Assembly (NCBI RefSeq): GCF_902499115.1
Contig: NZ_CABVPN010000004.1
Location: 244,064 to 308,063, forward strand
Origin: Burkholderia diffusa
GTDB lineage: Bacteria > Pseudomonadota > Gammaproteobacteria > Burkholderiales > Burkholderiaceae
Reading direction: 5' to 3'
DNA length: 64,000 nt
Shown: piece by piece, positions 33,882-42,705 of the stretch
Layout of the letters: each line of letters starts with the position of its first letter
Numbering within the stretch: the stretch's first letter is position 1
Translations under genes and position numbers: made by a program
The notes under the pieces: model-generated
The model's input: only the letters and a program-made list of their open reading frames with translations
Databases searched by the model: none
Told to the model about the DNA's origin: nothing

Positions 33882-35408
33882 TCATTCCCCCGTTTGCTGG
33901 GTTGCCTGGACGCCCGCGGCCGGCGAGCGTGCGTGAAGGATGTCGGCCGTGTGTCGGCCCACGGAGATCCAGAAGGTCGCGACGAGCGCGGCGATGGTGA
34001 TGCCGAGCGCGAGGTAGCGCACCCAGCGCGGCGAGCGGCCGCCCGGATGGATGTGGGTTTCCTCGATTTCGCGCTGACGGTTGATCGACAGCTCGTAGAA
34101 CACGATCGTCGCGATCACGAAGATCAGCGACCAGCGCGTCTGCTGGCCGTCGGAGCCGACCATCGCCCACAGCGCGTAGACGGCGCCGATCAGGCCGACG
34201 ATCGTGTAGAAGGTGAACTGGTGCGACGGCATCTTGCCGTAGCCGAGCACCTTGATCGCGATGCACGAGTAGATGTATGGCAGGAGCGTCATGATCACGG
34301 CGATCGACGCGATCTTGCCGAACTGCTCGCTCGCGCTCGGCGACATCGTCGCGAGCACCTGCACCGACATGATGATCGCGACGATCGCAAGGCCGGCCGA
34401 CGGCACGTTCTTCGAGTTGACGCGGGCAAACACGCCGGCGAACAGACCGTCGTCGGCCGCGGCCTTCGCGGTCTGGCCGACCAGCAGCGTCCAGCCCGCG
34501 AGCGAGCCGAGGCAGCCGAGCGCCGCGCAGATCGCGACCGCGTTCGCGGCGGTGTCGCCGAGCGCGAGGCGCGCGGCATCCGCGAACGGCGCGCTCGACG
34601 CGAGCAGTGCCTTGTTCGGGATCATCCCCATGATCACGGTCGAGCTGAGCACGTAGCAGACGGCCGCGAGCACGACGCCGCCGACGGTCGCGATCGGCAC
34701 GTTGCGCGACGGGTTTTCGACGACACCGGCCGACACCGACGCGCTCTCGACGCCGATGAACGCCCACAGCGTGAAGTTCAAGGTCGCGCCGATCGCGCCG
34801 AAGCTGCTCGTACCCGACACGTTCCAGCCGGCGAAGTACACGTCCTTGCTGAACCAGAACCAGCCGAACACGGCCATCCCGAGGATCGGCACGAGCGCGA
34901 AGATCGTCGTGACCGACTGCACGCGGCCGACCACGTTCGGTCCGAGAATGTTCGCGTAGGTGAACAACCAGATCACGAAGATCTGCGCGAGCGCGAATAC
35001 CAGCGGGTCGCGCAGCATCGGGAAGAAGTGCGTGAGATAGCCGAGGCCGGCGACCGCCAGGCCGACGTTGCCGAGCACGTTCGCGAGCCAGTAGATCAGA
35101 TTGGTCTGGTAGCCGATGTACGGGCCGAACGACTTGCGCGCATACGCATACGGGCCGCCGGCGGCCGGGTCGATTGCCGCGAGCTTCGCGAACACCAGCG
35201 CGAGCGACACGGCGCCGACGACGGTGATCAGCCAGCCGAAGATCGCGATGCCGCCGGTGGCGGCGAGGTTCGCGGGCAGCATGAAGACGCCGGAGCCCAT
35301 CATGTTGCCCGCAACCATCAGCGTGGCGGGGATGACGCCGATTTTCGGCGTGGCGGTCGCGGCTGGCGCGACGGTGGAGCGGGAGGGGGACGAGCTGGCA
35401 TCGGACAT
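33882..35408 (-). CDS. adiC: Arginine:agmatine antiporter
   Basis: APC-superfamily antiporter of 508 residues with about 12 TM segments. The substrate-binding GSGVFMLPANLAATGG motif in TM1 and GYQTNLIYWLAN, VGRVQSV, GMAVFGWFWF, LWAFIGVESASVSAGVV and GGWTLL-like AGWTLLVGQTAKAAADDG all follow E. coli AdiC closely, including the Glu of GVESAS thought to sense pH. It exchanges external arginine for internal agmatine. It is longer than AdiC by about 60 residues because of N- and C-terminal tails. It is first in the adiC-adiA operon; E. coli has the two genes separated by adiY, which is missing here. The promoter should lie in the AT-rich region from 35409. Confidence 0.92.
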   Translation of the reverse strand: MSDASSSPSRSTVAPAATATPKIGVIPATLMVAGNMMGSGVFMLPANLAATGGIAIFGWLITVVGAVSLALVFAKLAAIDPAAGGPYAYARKSFGPYIGYQTNLIYWLANVLGNVGLAVAGLGYLTHFFPMLRDPLVFALAQIFVIWLFTYANILGPNVVGRVQSVTTIFALVPILGMAVFGWFWFSKDVYFAGWNVSGTSSFGAIGATLNFTLWAFIGVESASVSAGVVENPSRNVPIATVGGVVLAAVCYVLSSTVIMGMIPNKALLASSAPFADAARLALGDTAANAVAICAALGCLGSLAGWTLLVGQTAKAAADDGLFAGVFARVNSKNVPSAGLAIVAIIMSVQVLATMSPSASEQFGKIASIAVIMTLLPYIYSCIAIKVLGYGKMPSHQFTFYTIVGLIGAVYALWAMVGSDGQQTRWSLIFVIATIVFYELSINRQREIEETHIHPGGRSPRWVRYLALGITIAALVATFWISVGRHTADILHARSPAAGVQATQQTGE

Positions 35409-35991
35409 GCGAGGCTCCTTGAATGATCGTGATGCGGTTGAGGTGGCGCGGCCCGGCGCCCGTCGACGATTCCGGAATGGTCCGTCGTTTTATTGAACGA
35501 CAGCATCTTATCTCTTAATTGAATTCGAGTAAGAGTAAACGATGTAATTTAATATCTTGAATATTGATGATCATCATTGATGAAGATGAAATGTCATGAT
35601 GCGACCCGATGGGGGCGCATGGCCCCGCGCGGCGGGCTTGAGCCGGCCCCGGTCATGTTCGCGGGCGAGATGTCGTGAAAATCGAACGGATAATTGTTTT
35701 TTGCCGAACTGGTTAATTCAATTTATGGGCTGAATGACTCGGAAAGTCTTGATCGAATTGGTCGGTTATTATCGAGTACTCGAAATGCGCTCGCCGTCGC
35801 CCGTGATTGTTTTAACCGAACGGTGATTCCGATGACGATACCGCCTTCCCGCAGGCCGTTTGAGCGGGCGCGCCAGGCGCTGCGGGAAACGGGCCCGAAC
35901 GGGCCCCTGAATACGGCCACGGAAAGCGCCCTGGGGCGGGGGCATCGGCGTATCATCCGGTTTTTCGTCAGCCCTATCCAGGCACCCCACC
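35409..35991. other. Gene-free region between adiC and the M20 peptidase gene
   Basis: About 580 bases. The part next to adiC (35500-35610) is strikingly AT-rich and carries a perfect 12-bp palindrome TGATGATCATCA at 35565-35576; it probably contains the acid-responsive adiC promoter. The half near the peptidase gene is GC-rich with short GGGCCC-containing inverted repeats around 35890-35940. No credible gene is present. Confidence 0.55.
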
Positions 35992-37446
35992 ATGACCTCC
36001 GTCGACACTACCCCCGTCCTCGACCATGACAAGCTCGTTACCTTCGTCGAGCGCAAGTGGAACGATGAAATTCTCCACGCACTGACCGACTACATCGCGA
36101 TCCCGGCGAAGAGCCCCGCGTTCGACCCCGACTGGGCGAAGCGCGGGTATCTCGAGCGGGTCGTCACCGATGCCGCGCAGTGGGCCGAACGCCAGCCGGT
36201 GAAAGGCCTGAAGCTCGAGATCGTGCGCTTGCCCGGCCGCACGCCGGTGATCTTCTTCGAAACGCCTGCGACGCGCTCGGGCAGCACCGACACGATCCTG
36301 CTGTACGGCCACCTCGACAAGCAGCCCGAATTCGACGGCTGGCGCGCGGACCTCGGCCCGTGGACACCGAAGTACGAGAACGGCAAGCTGTACGGCCGCG
36401 GCGGCGCGGACGACGGCTATGCGATCTACGCGAGCCTCGCGGCGCTCGGCGCGCTCGACGAGCAGGGCGTCGAACGGCCGCGCTGCGTCGGCCTGATCGA
36501 GACCTGCGAGGAGTCGGGCAGCTACGACCTGCTGCCGTACGTCGACGCGCTGCGCGACCGGCTCGGCCAGGTGTCGCTCGTCGTGTGCCTCGATTCGGGC
36601 GCGGGCAACTACGACCAGATGTGGCTCACGACGTCGCTGCGCGGGCTGGTGTCCGGCGACCTGCAGGTCGAGGTGCTCGAGGAAGGCGTGCACTCCGGCG
36701 TCTTCGGCGGCATCGCGCCGTCGAGCTTCCGCGTGATGCGCCAGCTGTTCGAGCGCCTGGAAGATGCGAAGAACGGCAACTTGTTGCCGGGCGTGTTCCA
36801 TTGCGAGATTCCCGACAGCCGCGTACGCGAAGCCGACACGGCCGCCGCGATCCTCGGCGACGCCGTGTGGAAGGGGCTGCCGTGGGCATGCGGCGCGGAC
36901 GGCAAGCCGGTGCTGCCGACCACGACCGATCCGCGCGAGGCGCTGCTGAATTCGACGTGGCGTCCGTCGCTGTCCGTGACGGGCGCGGCCGGTCTGCCGG
37001 CGCTCGCCGACGCGGGCAACGTGCTGCGTCCGCGCACCGCGTTCAAGCTGTCGCTGCGCCTGCCGCCGCTCGTCGACGCCGCACAGGCCGTGCAGCAGCT
37101 GAAGGAACTGCTCGAACTCGATCCGCCGTACAACGCGAAGGTCACGTTCAAGCCGGACGCGGGCGCCGCGACCGGCTGGAGCGCGCCGGATCTCGCGCCG
37201 TGGCTCGCGTCGTCGCTCGACGCCGCGTCGCGTCGCCACTTCGGCGCGGACTGCGCGTACATGGGTCTCGGCGGCACGATCCCGCTGATGAACGTGCTGC
37301 AGGCCGGCTTCCCGTCCGCGCAGTTCATGGTGTGCGGCGTGCTCGGGCCGAAGTCGAATGCGCACGGCCCGAACGAGTTCCTGCACGTGCCGTACGCGAA
37401 GAAGCTGACCGCGGCGGTGGCGGACGTGATCGCGTCCTCGCGCTGA
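35992..37446 (+). CDS. M20-family metallopeptidase
   Basis: Zinc-dependent M20/M25/M40-type peptidase of 484 residues. Metal ligands and catalytic residues are in place: GHLDKQP (His107, catalytic Asp109), GRGGADDGY (Asp140), TCEESGS (catalytic Glu173 and ligand Glu174), LDSGAG, and a late HGPNEF His. A lid/dimerisation domain lies between (about 210-370). Family members cleave dipeptides, N-acyl amino acids or gamma-glutamyl compounds; the closest architecture is the carboxypeptidase/dipeptidase group. It has no signal peptide, so acts in the cytoplasm. The Ldh-family gene follows 75 bp downstream on the same strand. Confidence 0.88.
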   Translation: MTSVDTTPVLDHDKLVTFVERKWNDEILHALTDYIAIPAKSPAFDPDWAKRGYLERVVTDAAQWAERQPVKGLKLEIVRLPGRTPVIFFETPATRSGSTDTILLYGHLDKQPEFDGWRADLGPWTPKYENGKLYGRGGADDGYAIYASLAALGALDEQGVERPRCVGLIETCEESGSYDLLPYVDALRDRLGQVSLVVCLDSGAGNYDQMWLTTSLRGLVSGDLQVEVLEEGVHSGVFGGIAPSSFRVMRQLFERLEDAKNGNLLPGVFHCEIPDSRVREADTAAAILGDAVWKGLPWACGADGKPVLPTTTDPREALLNSTWRPSLSVTGAAGLPALADAGNVLRPRTAFKLSLRLPPLVDAAQAVQQLKELLELDPPYNAKVTFKPDAGAATGWSAPDLAPWLASSLDAASRRHFGADCAYMGLGGTIPLMNVLQAGFPSAQFMVCGVLGPKSNAHGPNEFLHVPYAKKLTAAVADVIASSR

Positions 37447-37521
37447 GCGTTCGCGCTGCCCGACCCGAACGGATTCGACCGGATTCACCCGGATTCACCC
37501 CGACCTCACGGAGCCTTGCCG

Positions 37522-38631
37522 ATGACCGCGCTGCCGACTTCCGATACCGACCCGCTGAGCATGCGCGCCGAACCGCTGCATGCATTCGTCGCGGCACTCT
37601 GGGAGCGGGCCGGCAGCAGCGAGCGCGAGGCGCGGCTCGTTGCCGATCATCTGGTCGGTGCCAATCTGGCGGGTCACGATTCGCACGGGATCGGGATGAT
37701 CCCGAACTACGTGGCGTCGTGGCGGGAAGGGCAGCTGCAATTGAACGGGCACGCGTCGATCGTTCGCGACGGCGGCGCGGTACTGACGATCGACGGCGGG
37801 CGCGGCTTCGGCCAGGTGATCGCGTTCGAGGCGATGGTCGAAGGGATCGAGCGCGCGCGACGCATGGGCATCTGCGCGATCGGGCTGCGCGACGTCCATC
37901 ACCTCGGCCGCATCGGGCACTGGGCCGAGCAGTGCGCGCGCTCGGGGCTCGTATCGTTCCATTTCGTCAACGTGCCGGGCGACCTGCTCGTCGCGCCGCT
38001 GCACGGCACCGATCCGCGTTTCGGCACGAATCCGTTCTGCGCCGCGTATCCGCGCGCGGGCCGGCCGCCGCTGCTGCTCGATTTCGCGACGAGCGCGATC
38101 GCGTATGGCAAGACGCGGGTGGCATACAACCAGCGCAAGCGCGTGCCGGCCGGGTCGCTGATCGATCATCGCGGTCGGCCGACCGACGATCCGGCAGTCA
38201 TGCACGAGCAGCCGTTCGGCTCGCTGCTGCCGTTCGGACTGCACAAGGGTTATGCGCTGGCGGCGATGTGCGAGATTTTCGGCGGCGCGCTGGTCGGCGG
38301 GCATACGACCTACGGCGGCACGCTGCAGAAGACGAGCGCGATCGTCAACGGGATGTTGTCGGTGCTGATCGATCCGAACGCGTTCGACGCGGCCGATGCG
38401 GAGCGCGAAGCCGATGCGTTCGTCGAATGGGCGAAGGCGTCGCCGCAGGCGGGCGACGCGCCGGTGCGGATGCCCGGCGAGCCGGAGGAGGCGAGCCGCG
38501 CCGCGCGCGGCGCGGACGGCATTCCGGTCGATCGTGCGACGTGGCGGCAGATCCGCGAGAGCGCGGCGGCCGTGGGCTTCGACGACGCGGAACTCGACGT
38601 GTGGACGCAGCGCTGCACGGGGCTCGCATGA
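37522..38631 (+). CDS. Ldh-family (malate/L-lactate/ureidoglycolate type) dehydrogenase
   Basis: NAD(P)-dependent 2-hydroxyacid dehydrogenase of 369 residues from the type-2 malate/lactate dehydrogenase family, which is structurally distinct from classical LDH. Diagnostic segments are AGHDSHGIGMIPNYV (active-site Ser/His), DVHHLGRIGHWAE, FGTNPFCAAYP, LLLDFATSAIAYGK and PFGLHKGYALA. The oxoacid is unknown. An ATG at 37522 with GGAG ten bases upstream is preferred over an in-frame TTG at 37516. The last codons overlap the next gene (ATGA, 38628-38631), so the TfoX-domain protein is translationally coupled. Confidence 0.88.
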   Translation: MTALPTSDTDPLSMRAEPLHAFVAALWERAGSSEREARLVADHLVGANLAGHDSHGIGMIPNYVASWREGQLQLNGHASIVRDGGAVLTIDGGRGFGQVIAFEAMVEGIERARRMGICAIGLRDVHHLGRIGHWAEQCARSGLVSFHFVNVPGDLLVAPLHGTDPRFGTNPFCAAYPRAGRPPLLLDFATSAIAYGKTRVAYNQRKRVPAGSLIDHRGRPTDDPAVMHEQPFGSLLPFGLHKGYALAAMCEIFGGALVGGHTTYGGTLQKTSAIVNGMLSVLIDPNAFDAADAEREADAFVEWAKASPQAGDAPVRMPGEPEEASRAARGADGIPVDRATWRQIRESAAAVGFDDAELDVWTQRCTGLA

Positions 38632-39035
38632 GCTGGCAATCGGAGAAGGCGCACGGCGAGGAGATCGCGTATCGGCTCGCGCCGCTCGGCAACGTACAGG
38701 TCGTGCGGTTCTTCAGCGGCGCCGCGATGCGGCTCGACGGCGTGATGTTCGGTTTCATGTCGCGCGGGTCGCTGTTCCTGCGCGTCGACGACGTGAACCG
38801 TCCCGCGTTCGTCGCGGCGGGGATGGGGCCGTTCTCGTATGAGCGTCCCACGCGCACCGTTGCACTCGAGGGCTATTACGAAACGCCGGCCGACGTGCTC
38901 GAGGACACGGGCGCGCTGTTCGACTGGTGTCGCGGCGCGTATCGCGCGGCGCTGCTGGCCGGGGCGCCGAAGCGCAAGGCACGGCCGAAGTCGAAGCCGG
39001 CGCCGAAACCGGAAGCGACACGCAAGCGCACCTAG
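38628..39035 (+). CDS. TfoX N-terminal domain protein
   Basis: A 135-residue protein. Residues 1-105 form a TfoX-N domain: LAPLGNVQVVRFFSGAAMRLDGVMFGFMSRGSLFLRVDDVNR is the recognisable core, followed by FSYERPTRTVALEGYYETPADVLED. The competence protein TfoX/Sxy carries this domain, but stand-alone copies like this are common and have no assigned role. The C-terminal tail is Lys/Arg/Pro-rich (KRKARPKSKPAPKPEATRKR), suggesting nucleic acid or membrane contact. It overlaps the Ldh-family gene by 4 bases. Confidence 0.83.
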   Translation: MSWQSEKAHGEEIAYRLAPLGNVQVVRFFSGAAMRLDGVMFGFMSRGSLFLRVDDVNRPAFVAAGMGPFSYERPTRTVALEGYYETPADVLEDTGALFDWCRGAYRAALLAGAPKRKARPKSKPAPKPEATRKRT

Positions 39036-39278
39036 CGCCGAGCGTACGGCGGCGCATTTCCTTTCCTTGCTTTCGAGCCACCGCGGGTGCACGCAAGCGC
39101 CGGGTTTGACGCACCGCATGTTCCGGCTGCTTCACAACGGCGGCCCCGGCGTTTATGATCGGCGCGATTGTGTCCATGCCCGGCGCAACCCGAGCCGGTC
39201 TCGCTGCCGGCCTCGCGAACGGCGCATCGAAAGCCGCGCGAATGATTCCCAACTCATCGTTCCAGACGGAGATAGCCG

Positions 39279-39857
39279 ATGCTCGTCCTGATTCTCGGTT
39301 TAGCGATCTTCCTCGGTGTGCATTCGATTCGGATCGTCGCGGACGGCTGGCGATCCGCGACCATCGAGCGGATCGGCGAGAAACGCTGGAAGGGCCCCTA
39401 TGCGATCGTGTCGATCGTCGGCTTCGTGCTGATCATCTGGGGTTACGGGATTGCGCGCCAGGGCGGGACGCTGCTGTGGGTGTCGCCCGTCGGCATTCGC
39501 CATCTCACCGGCATGCTGACCGCGATCGCATTCGTGCTGATCACCGCGTCCTACGTGCCGCGCAACCGCATCAAGACGCTCGTCGGCCATCCGATGGTGG
39601 CCGGCGTGATGGTGTGGGCGATCGCGCACCTGCTCGCGAACGGCACGCTGCACGCGGTCGTGCTGTTCGGCGCATTCTTCGTGTGGTCGCTGGTCGATTT
39701 CGTCGTGTGGCGCGCGCGCGATCGCCTCGACGGCGTCCGCTATCCGGCCGGCAGGCTGTCGGGCGATGCCGTGACGATCGTCGCCGGGCTCGTCGTATGG
39801 GCCGTCTTCGCGCTGTTCCTGCACGGCCCGCTGATCGGCGTGCGGCCGTTCGGCTGA
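39279..39857 (+). CDS. NnrU family inner-membrane protein
   Basis: A 192-residue membrane protein with about five or six TM helices. NnrU features are the N-terminal LGLAIFLGVHSIRI, ERIGEKRWKGPYAIVSIVGFVLIIWGYG, and HLTGMLTAIAFVLI, with the late His-containing HPMVAGVMVWAIAHLLANG. NnrU is genetically linked to denitrification in rhodobacteria, and related proteins act in carotenoid isomerisation (Z-ISO), where haem is bound. No denitrification genes are nearby. The ATG at 39279 has CGGAGATAG upstream as ribosome-binding site. Confidence 0.85.
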   Translation: MLVLILGLAIFLGVHSIRIVADGWRSATIERIGEKRWKGPYAIVSIVGFVLIIWGYGIARQGGTLLWVSPVGIRHLTGMLTAIAFVLITASYVPRNRIKTLVGHPMVAGVMVWAIAHLLANGTLHAVVLFGAFFVWSLVDFVVWRARDRLDGVRYPAGRLSGDAVTIVAGLVVWAVFALFLHGPLIGVRPFG

Positions 39858-40032
39858 ACGCACCCGCCTGCAAGGATCGAAGCGCTTGGCGCGCAAGTCG
39901 TCGCAAGCGCCCGCGACATCGAGGCGGGCGCGTGACTCACACCAGCGCTCGGCGCACGGCCGCTTGCCCATTGATTGCGAATCCGTCGCGACCGACGGCG
40001 TGCGTGCCATCCGCGCGCTCGGCGCGTGTGCG

Positions 40033-40770
40033 TCAGATCGGTTTGACGAACAGCCCGACGGTCAGCGCGGCGCCGATGCAGACGATCGCGATCCGCAGCA
40101 CGCGCTCGTTCACGCGGTGCAGCGCCCACGCACCGAGCAGGCCGCCGGCGATCGCGCCGCCGCCGAGCGCGATGGCCTCGCGCCAGTGCAGGTGCGGCGA
40201 GGTCAGGAACAGCACGACCGCCGACGCGTTCATCACGCCAGCGAGCGCATTCTTCGTCGACATCGCGTGACGCGGCGACAGGCCGGCCATCGTCAGCGCG
40301 GCCATCATCAGGAACCCGATGCCGCCGCCGAAGTAGCCGCCGTAGATCGCGATCAGGAATTGCGAGATCGCGGCGGTGACGGGGCCGAGATGCTGCGTGC
40401 CGGCGCCGGGCTTGCGGAAGAAGCTGCCCCATGCGAACACGACCGTCGCGAACAGCACGAGCCACGGCACGAGGTGCGAGAAGATCGACGACGGGGTTTT
40501 CAGCAGCAGCAGGCCGCCGAGCGCGCCGCCGACCACGCTGATCGCGAACAGCGCGCGAAACGACAGCTTGCCCGCGCCGCGCACCATGTTCCGGCTCGCC
40601 CAGCCCGTCGTGACCTGGCCGGGGAACAGCGCGACCGTCGACGTGATGTTCGCCGCGAGCGGCGACATCCCCGACACGATCAGCGCGGGCAGCGTGACGA
40701 ACGAGCCGCCGCCCGCGAGGGCGTTCTGCAGGCCGGCCCACAGGCCGGCGATGATGATGAGGGCGAGCAT
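40033..40770 (-). CDS. TauE/SafE family sulfite-exporter-like permease
   Basis: Integral membrane protein of 245 residues with about eight TM helices in two repeated halves. First half: AGLWAGLQNALAGGGSFVTLPAL and NITSTVALFPGQVTTGWASR. Second half: YGGYFGGGIGFLMMAAL and STKNALAGVMNASAVVLF. These paired Gly-rich motifs define the TauE/SafE family, which is thought to export sulfur-containing anions or sulfoacetate-type products. No sulfur genes are adjacent, so the substrate is open. The start at 40770 begins at the first TM; a longer frame to 40917 adds a non-conserved basic extension. Confidence 0.85.
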   Translation of the reverse strand: MLALIIIAGLWAGLQNALAGGGSFVTLPALIVSGMSPLAANITSTVALFPGQVTTGWASRNMVRGAGKLSFRALFAISVVGGALGGLLLLKTPSSIFSHLVPWLVLFATVVFAWGSFFRKPGAGTQHLGPVTAAISQFLIAIYGGYFGGGIGFLMMAALTMAGLSPRHAMSTKNALAGVMNASAVVLFLTSPHLHWREAIALGGGAIAGGLLGAWALHRVNERVLRIAIVCIGAALTVGLFVKPI

Positions 40771-40979
40771 CGGTGCGGGAGTGCAGAGGTGGCGGGGCGC
40801 GCGCGTACGCGCGGTGGACGCACGATGGTAATGCAGGATCGCGGCGGCGCAAAGCGGGGTGAGCGTGCAGCGTATCGGGTGCGCAGCGGGCGCGGTCGAT
40901 CGACGTGGGCGTTGCATCGGGTCTGCGCACCTTCACGCTTTCATGCCGTCACGGCATCACGCGCACGATCGGTGACGCG

Positions 40980-41558
40980 TCACGCGGTCGGCTGCGCGCC
41001 GGCTTCGTCTGCTGGCGCGTCGCCTTCGACGTCCGGATAGACGATCGTCCCGTCGTCCCGGATCGCCGCGCCGGCCGTGAGGCGCGCGGGCTCCACGCGA
41101 TTCGGGCCCATGATGTGCAGCACCGTTTCGCCGCGCGCAATCAGGTAATCGGACACGATGCGCCGATGACAGCGCCACCACACGGCTTCCGAACACATGA
41201 TCGCGCAGCGCTGCCGGTGCCCTTGCGCGATCAGCCGGTCGAGGCCCGTTCGAAACTCGAGCGACAGCGCGTAGTCGGCGTAGCGATGGAAGCTGCGGTT
41301 CGTCCAGAAGCCGTTGACCTCGTCGGGCACGCCGCGCGACTTGCCGCGTAGTCCGCCGAGTGCCGCGATGTGCTCGTACGTGATGTCGACCGCGGCCAGT
41401 GCGGCGGGGAGCGTTGCTTCGTTGAACTGCGGATTGGTGCGCGAACGCGTCATCTTCCGGATATCGGCCAGCAGCGCGATATCGACCGCGTCGAGCATCC
41501 CGACGAACGCGTCGAGCGTGCGGTTCGAATGGCCGATCGTGTAGAACGGGAGCGTCAC
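40980..41558 (-). CDS. DUF488 domain protein
   Basis: A 192-residue protein of the DUF488 family. It has the diagnostic TIGHSNRTLDAFVGML start, LLADIRKMTRSRTNPQFN, YEHIAALGG, and MCSEAVWWRCHRRIVSDYL, where Cys and His residues make a putative active or metal site. The function is unknown; some DUF488 proteins are fused to or found with DNA-processing genes. No ATG is suitable, and a GTG at 41558 preceded by AAGGA is chosen; it overlaps the stop of the upstream DUF2945 gene by 4 bases (GTGA), which supports the choice and shows coupling. Confidence 0.85.
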   Translation of the reverse strand: MTLPFYTIGHSNRTLDAFVGMLDAVDIALLADIRKMTRSRTNPQFNEATLPAALAAVDITYEHIAALGGLRGKSRGVPDEVNGFWTNRSFHRYADYALSLEFRTGLDRLIAQGHRQRCAIMCSEAVWWRCHRRIVSDYLIARGETVLHIMGPNRVEPARLTAGAAIRDDGTIVYPDVEGDAPADEAGAQPTA

Positions 41559-41782
41559 GTGTCGTCCTTGTCGGCAATGCGTTCGAGCACGCGCCCGCGA
41601 TGCGCGGCGATGTGGTCGGTGCGATCGCTCTTGATCTCGTATTGCGGATCGTCGGGCGACGCACGGTGGCGATGGCCCTTGTAGTCGAAATCCTGCGTGT
41701 GGATCGCGATGATCGTGCCGGTCACGTAACCGGCTTCGGAATTCCAGCGGACGTGGTCGCCCGGCTTGAACAGCGTCGTCAT
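41555..41782 (-). CDS. DUF2945 (HVA1-type) small protein
   Basis: A 75-residue protein of the DUF2945 family. The pattern FKPGDHVRWNSEAGYVTGTIIAI, then YKGHRHRASPDDPQYEIKSDRTDH and HRGRVLERI covers the whole length, as in other members. The fold is a small SH3-like barrel; plant and bacterial members are called hypervirulence-associated TUDOR domain proteins, with no tested role in bacteria. It is the first gene of a two-gene unit with the DUF488 gene, coupled by the GTGA overlap. Confidence 0.85.
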   Translation of the reverse strand: MTTLFKPGDHVRWNSEAGYVTGTIIAIHTQDFDYKGHRHRASPDDPQYEIKSDRTDHIAAHRGRVLERIADKDDT

Positions 41783-41981
41783 GCGGGGAGCCTCCTTGCC
41801 TCGGTGCGGTGTCGTCGGCCGCTGCCGTACGCATTATCGGCGCCGGCCGCGCATGGAGAAAGATACTGAGGGCGGGCGCAAGCGTCATGCCCGCAACCGG
41901 CGAGGCTTTCATTTATCCGACGATGCGTGCCCTCAAGTCCCCAGAACCAAATCTCACCCACCAAATTTCCGGGGGCATTCA
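41783..41981. other. Intergenic region with a possible IS end
   Basis: No gene seen. Read on the minus strand, TGAATGCCCCCGGAAATTTG begins at 41983 and could be the terminal end of a second insertion-sequence scar abutting the orfA remnant; this is tentative. A frame crossing this boundary on the minus strand is a chance fusion. Confidence 0.35.
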
Positions 41982-42147
41982 TGTCTGAATTGACCGAATC
42001 CAGAAGCGTCTGCGGCGTGCAGCCGATCATCGGTTCAATCGATTCGACTGCCGTTCACATCGAAGGATGTTCGCTACGCTGCTCGCGTACCAGGCGCACT
42101 GCACGCTCTCGGACATCCGGGGAAAACGTGCTTGCCTTCTTGTTCAT
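41982..42147 (-). pseudogene. IS3-family transposase OrfA remnant
   Basis: From an ATG at 42147 the minus strand encodes MNKKASTFSPDVRERAVRLV then REQRSEHPSM, the start of IS3-family OrfA helix-turn-helix proteins. A missing base after the codon for Met turns the expected Trp into TGA. Reading continues in the next frame as AVESIEPMIGCTPQTLLDSV. The rest of orfA and all of orfB are absent. The element end lies 34 bases upstream of the ATG (42181-42197). Confidence 0.7.
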
Positions 42148-42180
42148 GGCTCGATTCTCTCAAGAATACGAGCCTCCACC

Positions 42181-42197
42181 CAATTCGGTGCGGTTCA
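42181..42197 (-). mobile_element. Terminal inverted-repeat end of the IS3-family remnant
   Basis: On the minus strand the sequence from 42197 reads TGAACCGCACCGAATTG. TGAACCGC is the usual terminus of several IS3-family groups, and the distance to the orfA ATG fits an intact left end. The opposite end is missing. Confidence 0.55.
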
Positions 42198-42705
42198 GTG
42201 CCGCTGCGCGCTGATCGGATACGAAGGTCGATCTCACCGTGACTGCCTGCCTCGCGTTGCCGAACGGCGTGCTGGGCCAGATCGCATGCAGCTTCAACAC
42301 GGCGTTTCCCCGTCACGGCGGATCACGGGAACCGACGGCATCCTCGAGACGACCTTCGTCAACAGCCCGCCGCAAGCCGGGCCGCCCGAGATTCATCTGC
42401 GCCGCGGCGTACCGTCCGCGACGCCGCGGGAAACCATCGTGCTGCCGGGCGACAGCGGCCTTCTCGCGGAAACCGAGCGCTTCGTGCGCGCCGTCCGGCC
42501 CGGCCGGGAGCCGTGGAACGGCAGCACCGAAGCGGAGTCGGTCGATACGATCGCCACGCTCGAGGCGATCGCGCGCAGCATCCGTTCGGGAACCCGGGAA
42601 CCCGGGAACCCGGGAACGCGTCTAGCGGGATTCACGTCCGTGCAGGCGCTGCAGGCAGCGAATCAGTTGCTCGCCTTGCTTGCGGCAACTGGCGGTGGCT
42701 TCTAG
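42198..42705 (+). pseudogene. Gfo/Idh/MocA oxidoreductase fragment with frameshift
   Basis: Directly after the IS end the plus strand encodes VDLTVTACLALPNGVLGQIA then CSFNTAFPRH in one frame (from 42227), and ITGTDGILETTF with ETERFVRAVRPG and STEAESVDTIATLEAIARSI in another. Together these make the C-terminal domain of a Gfo/Idh/MocA oxidoreductase, with one frameshift near 42316-42322 and a missing Rossmann domain. The gene was probably cut by the adjacent insertion sequence. Past codon RSIRS the tail, including four GGGAACCC units, is not family-like. The stop at 42703-42705 overlaps the porin stop codon on the other strand. Confidence 0.72.
42588..42618. repeat. 8-bp tandem repeat (GGGAACCC, about 4 units)
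   Basis: Units at 42588-42595, 42596-42603, 42604-42611 and a partial unit 42612-42618. It lies in the degenerate 3' end of the oxidoreductase pseudogene. Slippage of 8-base units would change the frame. Confidence 0.85.

Noticed and set aside
35694..36029. A 111-codon plus-strand frame before the M20 peptidase gene
   Set aside because: It overlaps the peptidase start in another frame and shows no codon bias typical of this genome.
41779..42030. An 83-codon minus-strand frame
   Set aside because: It is a chance join of the orfA remnant with intergenic sequence.
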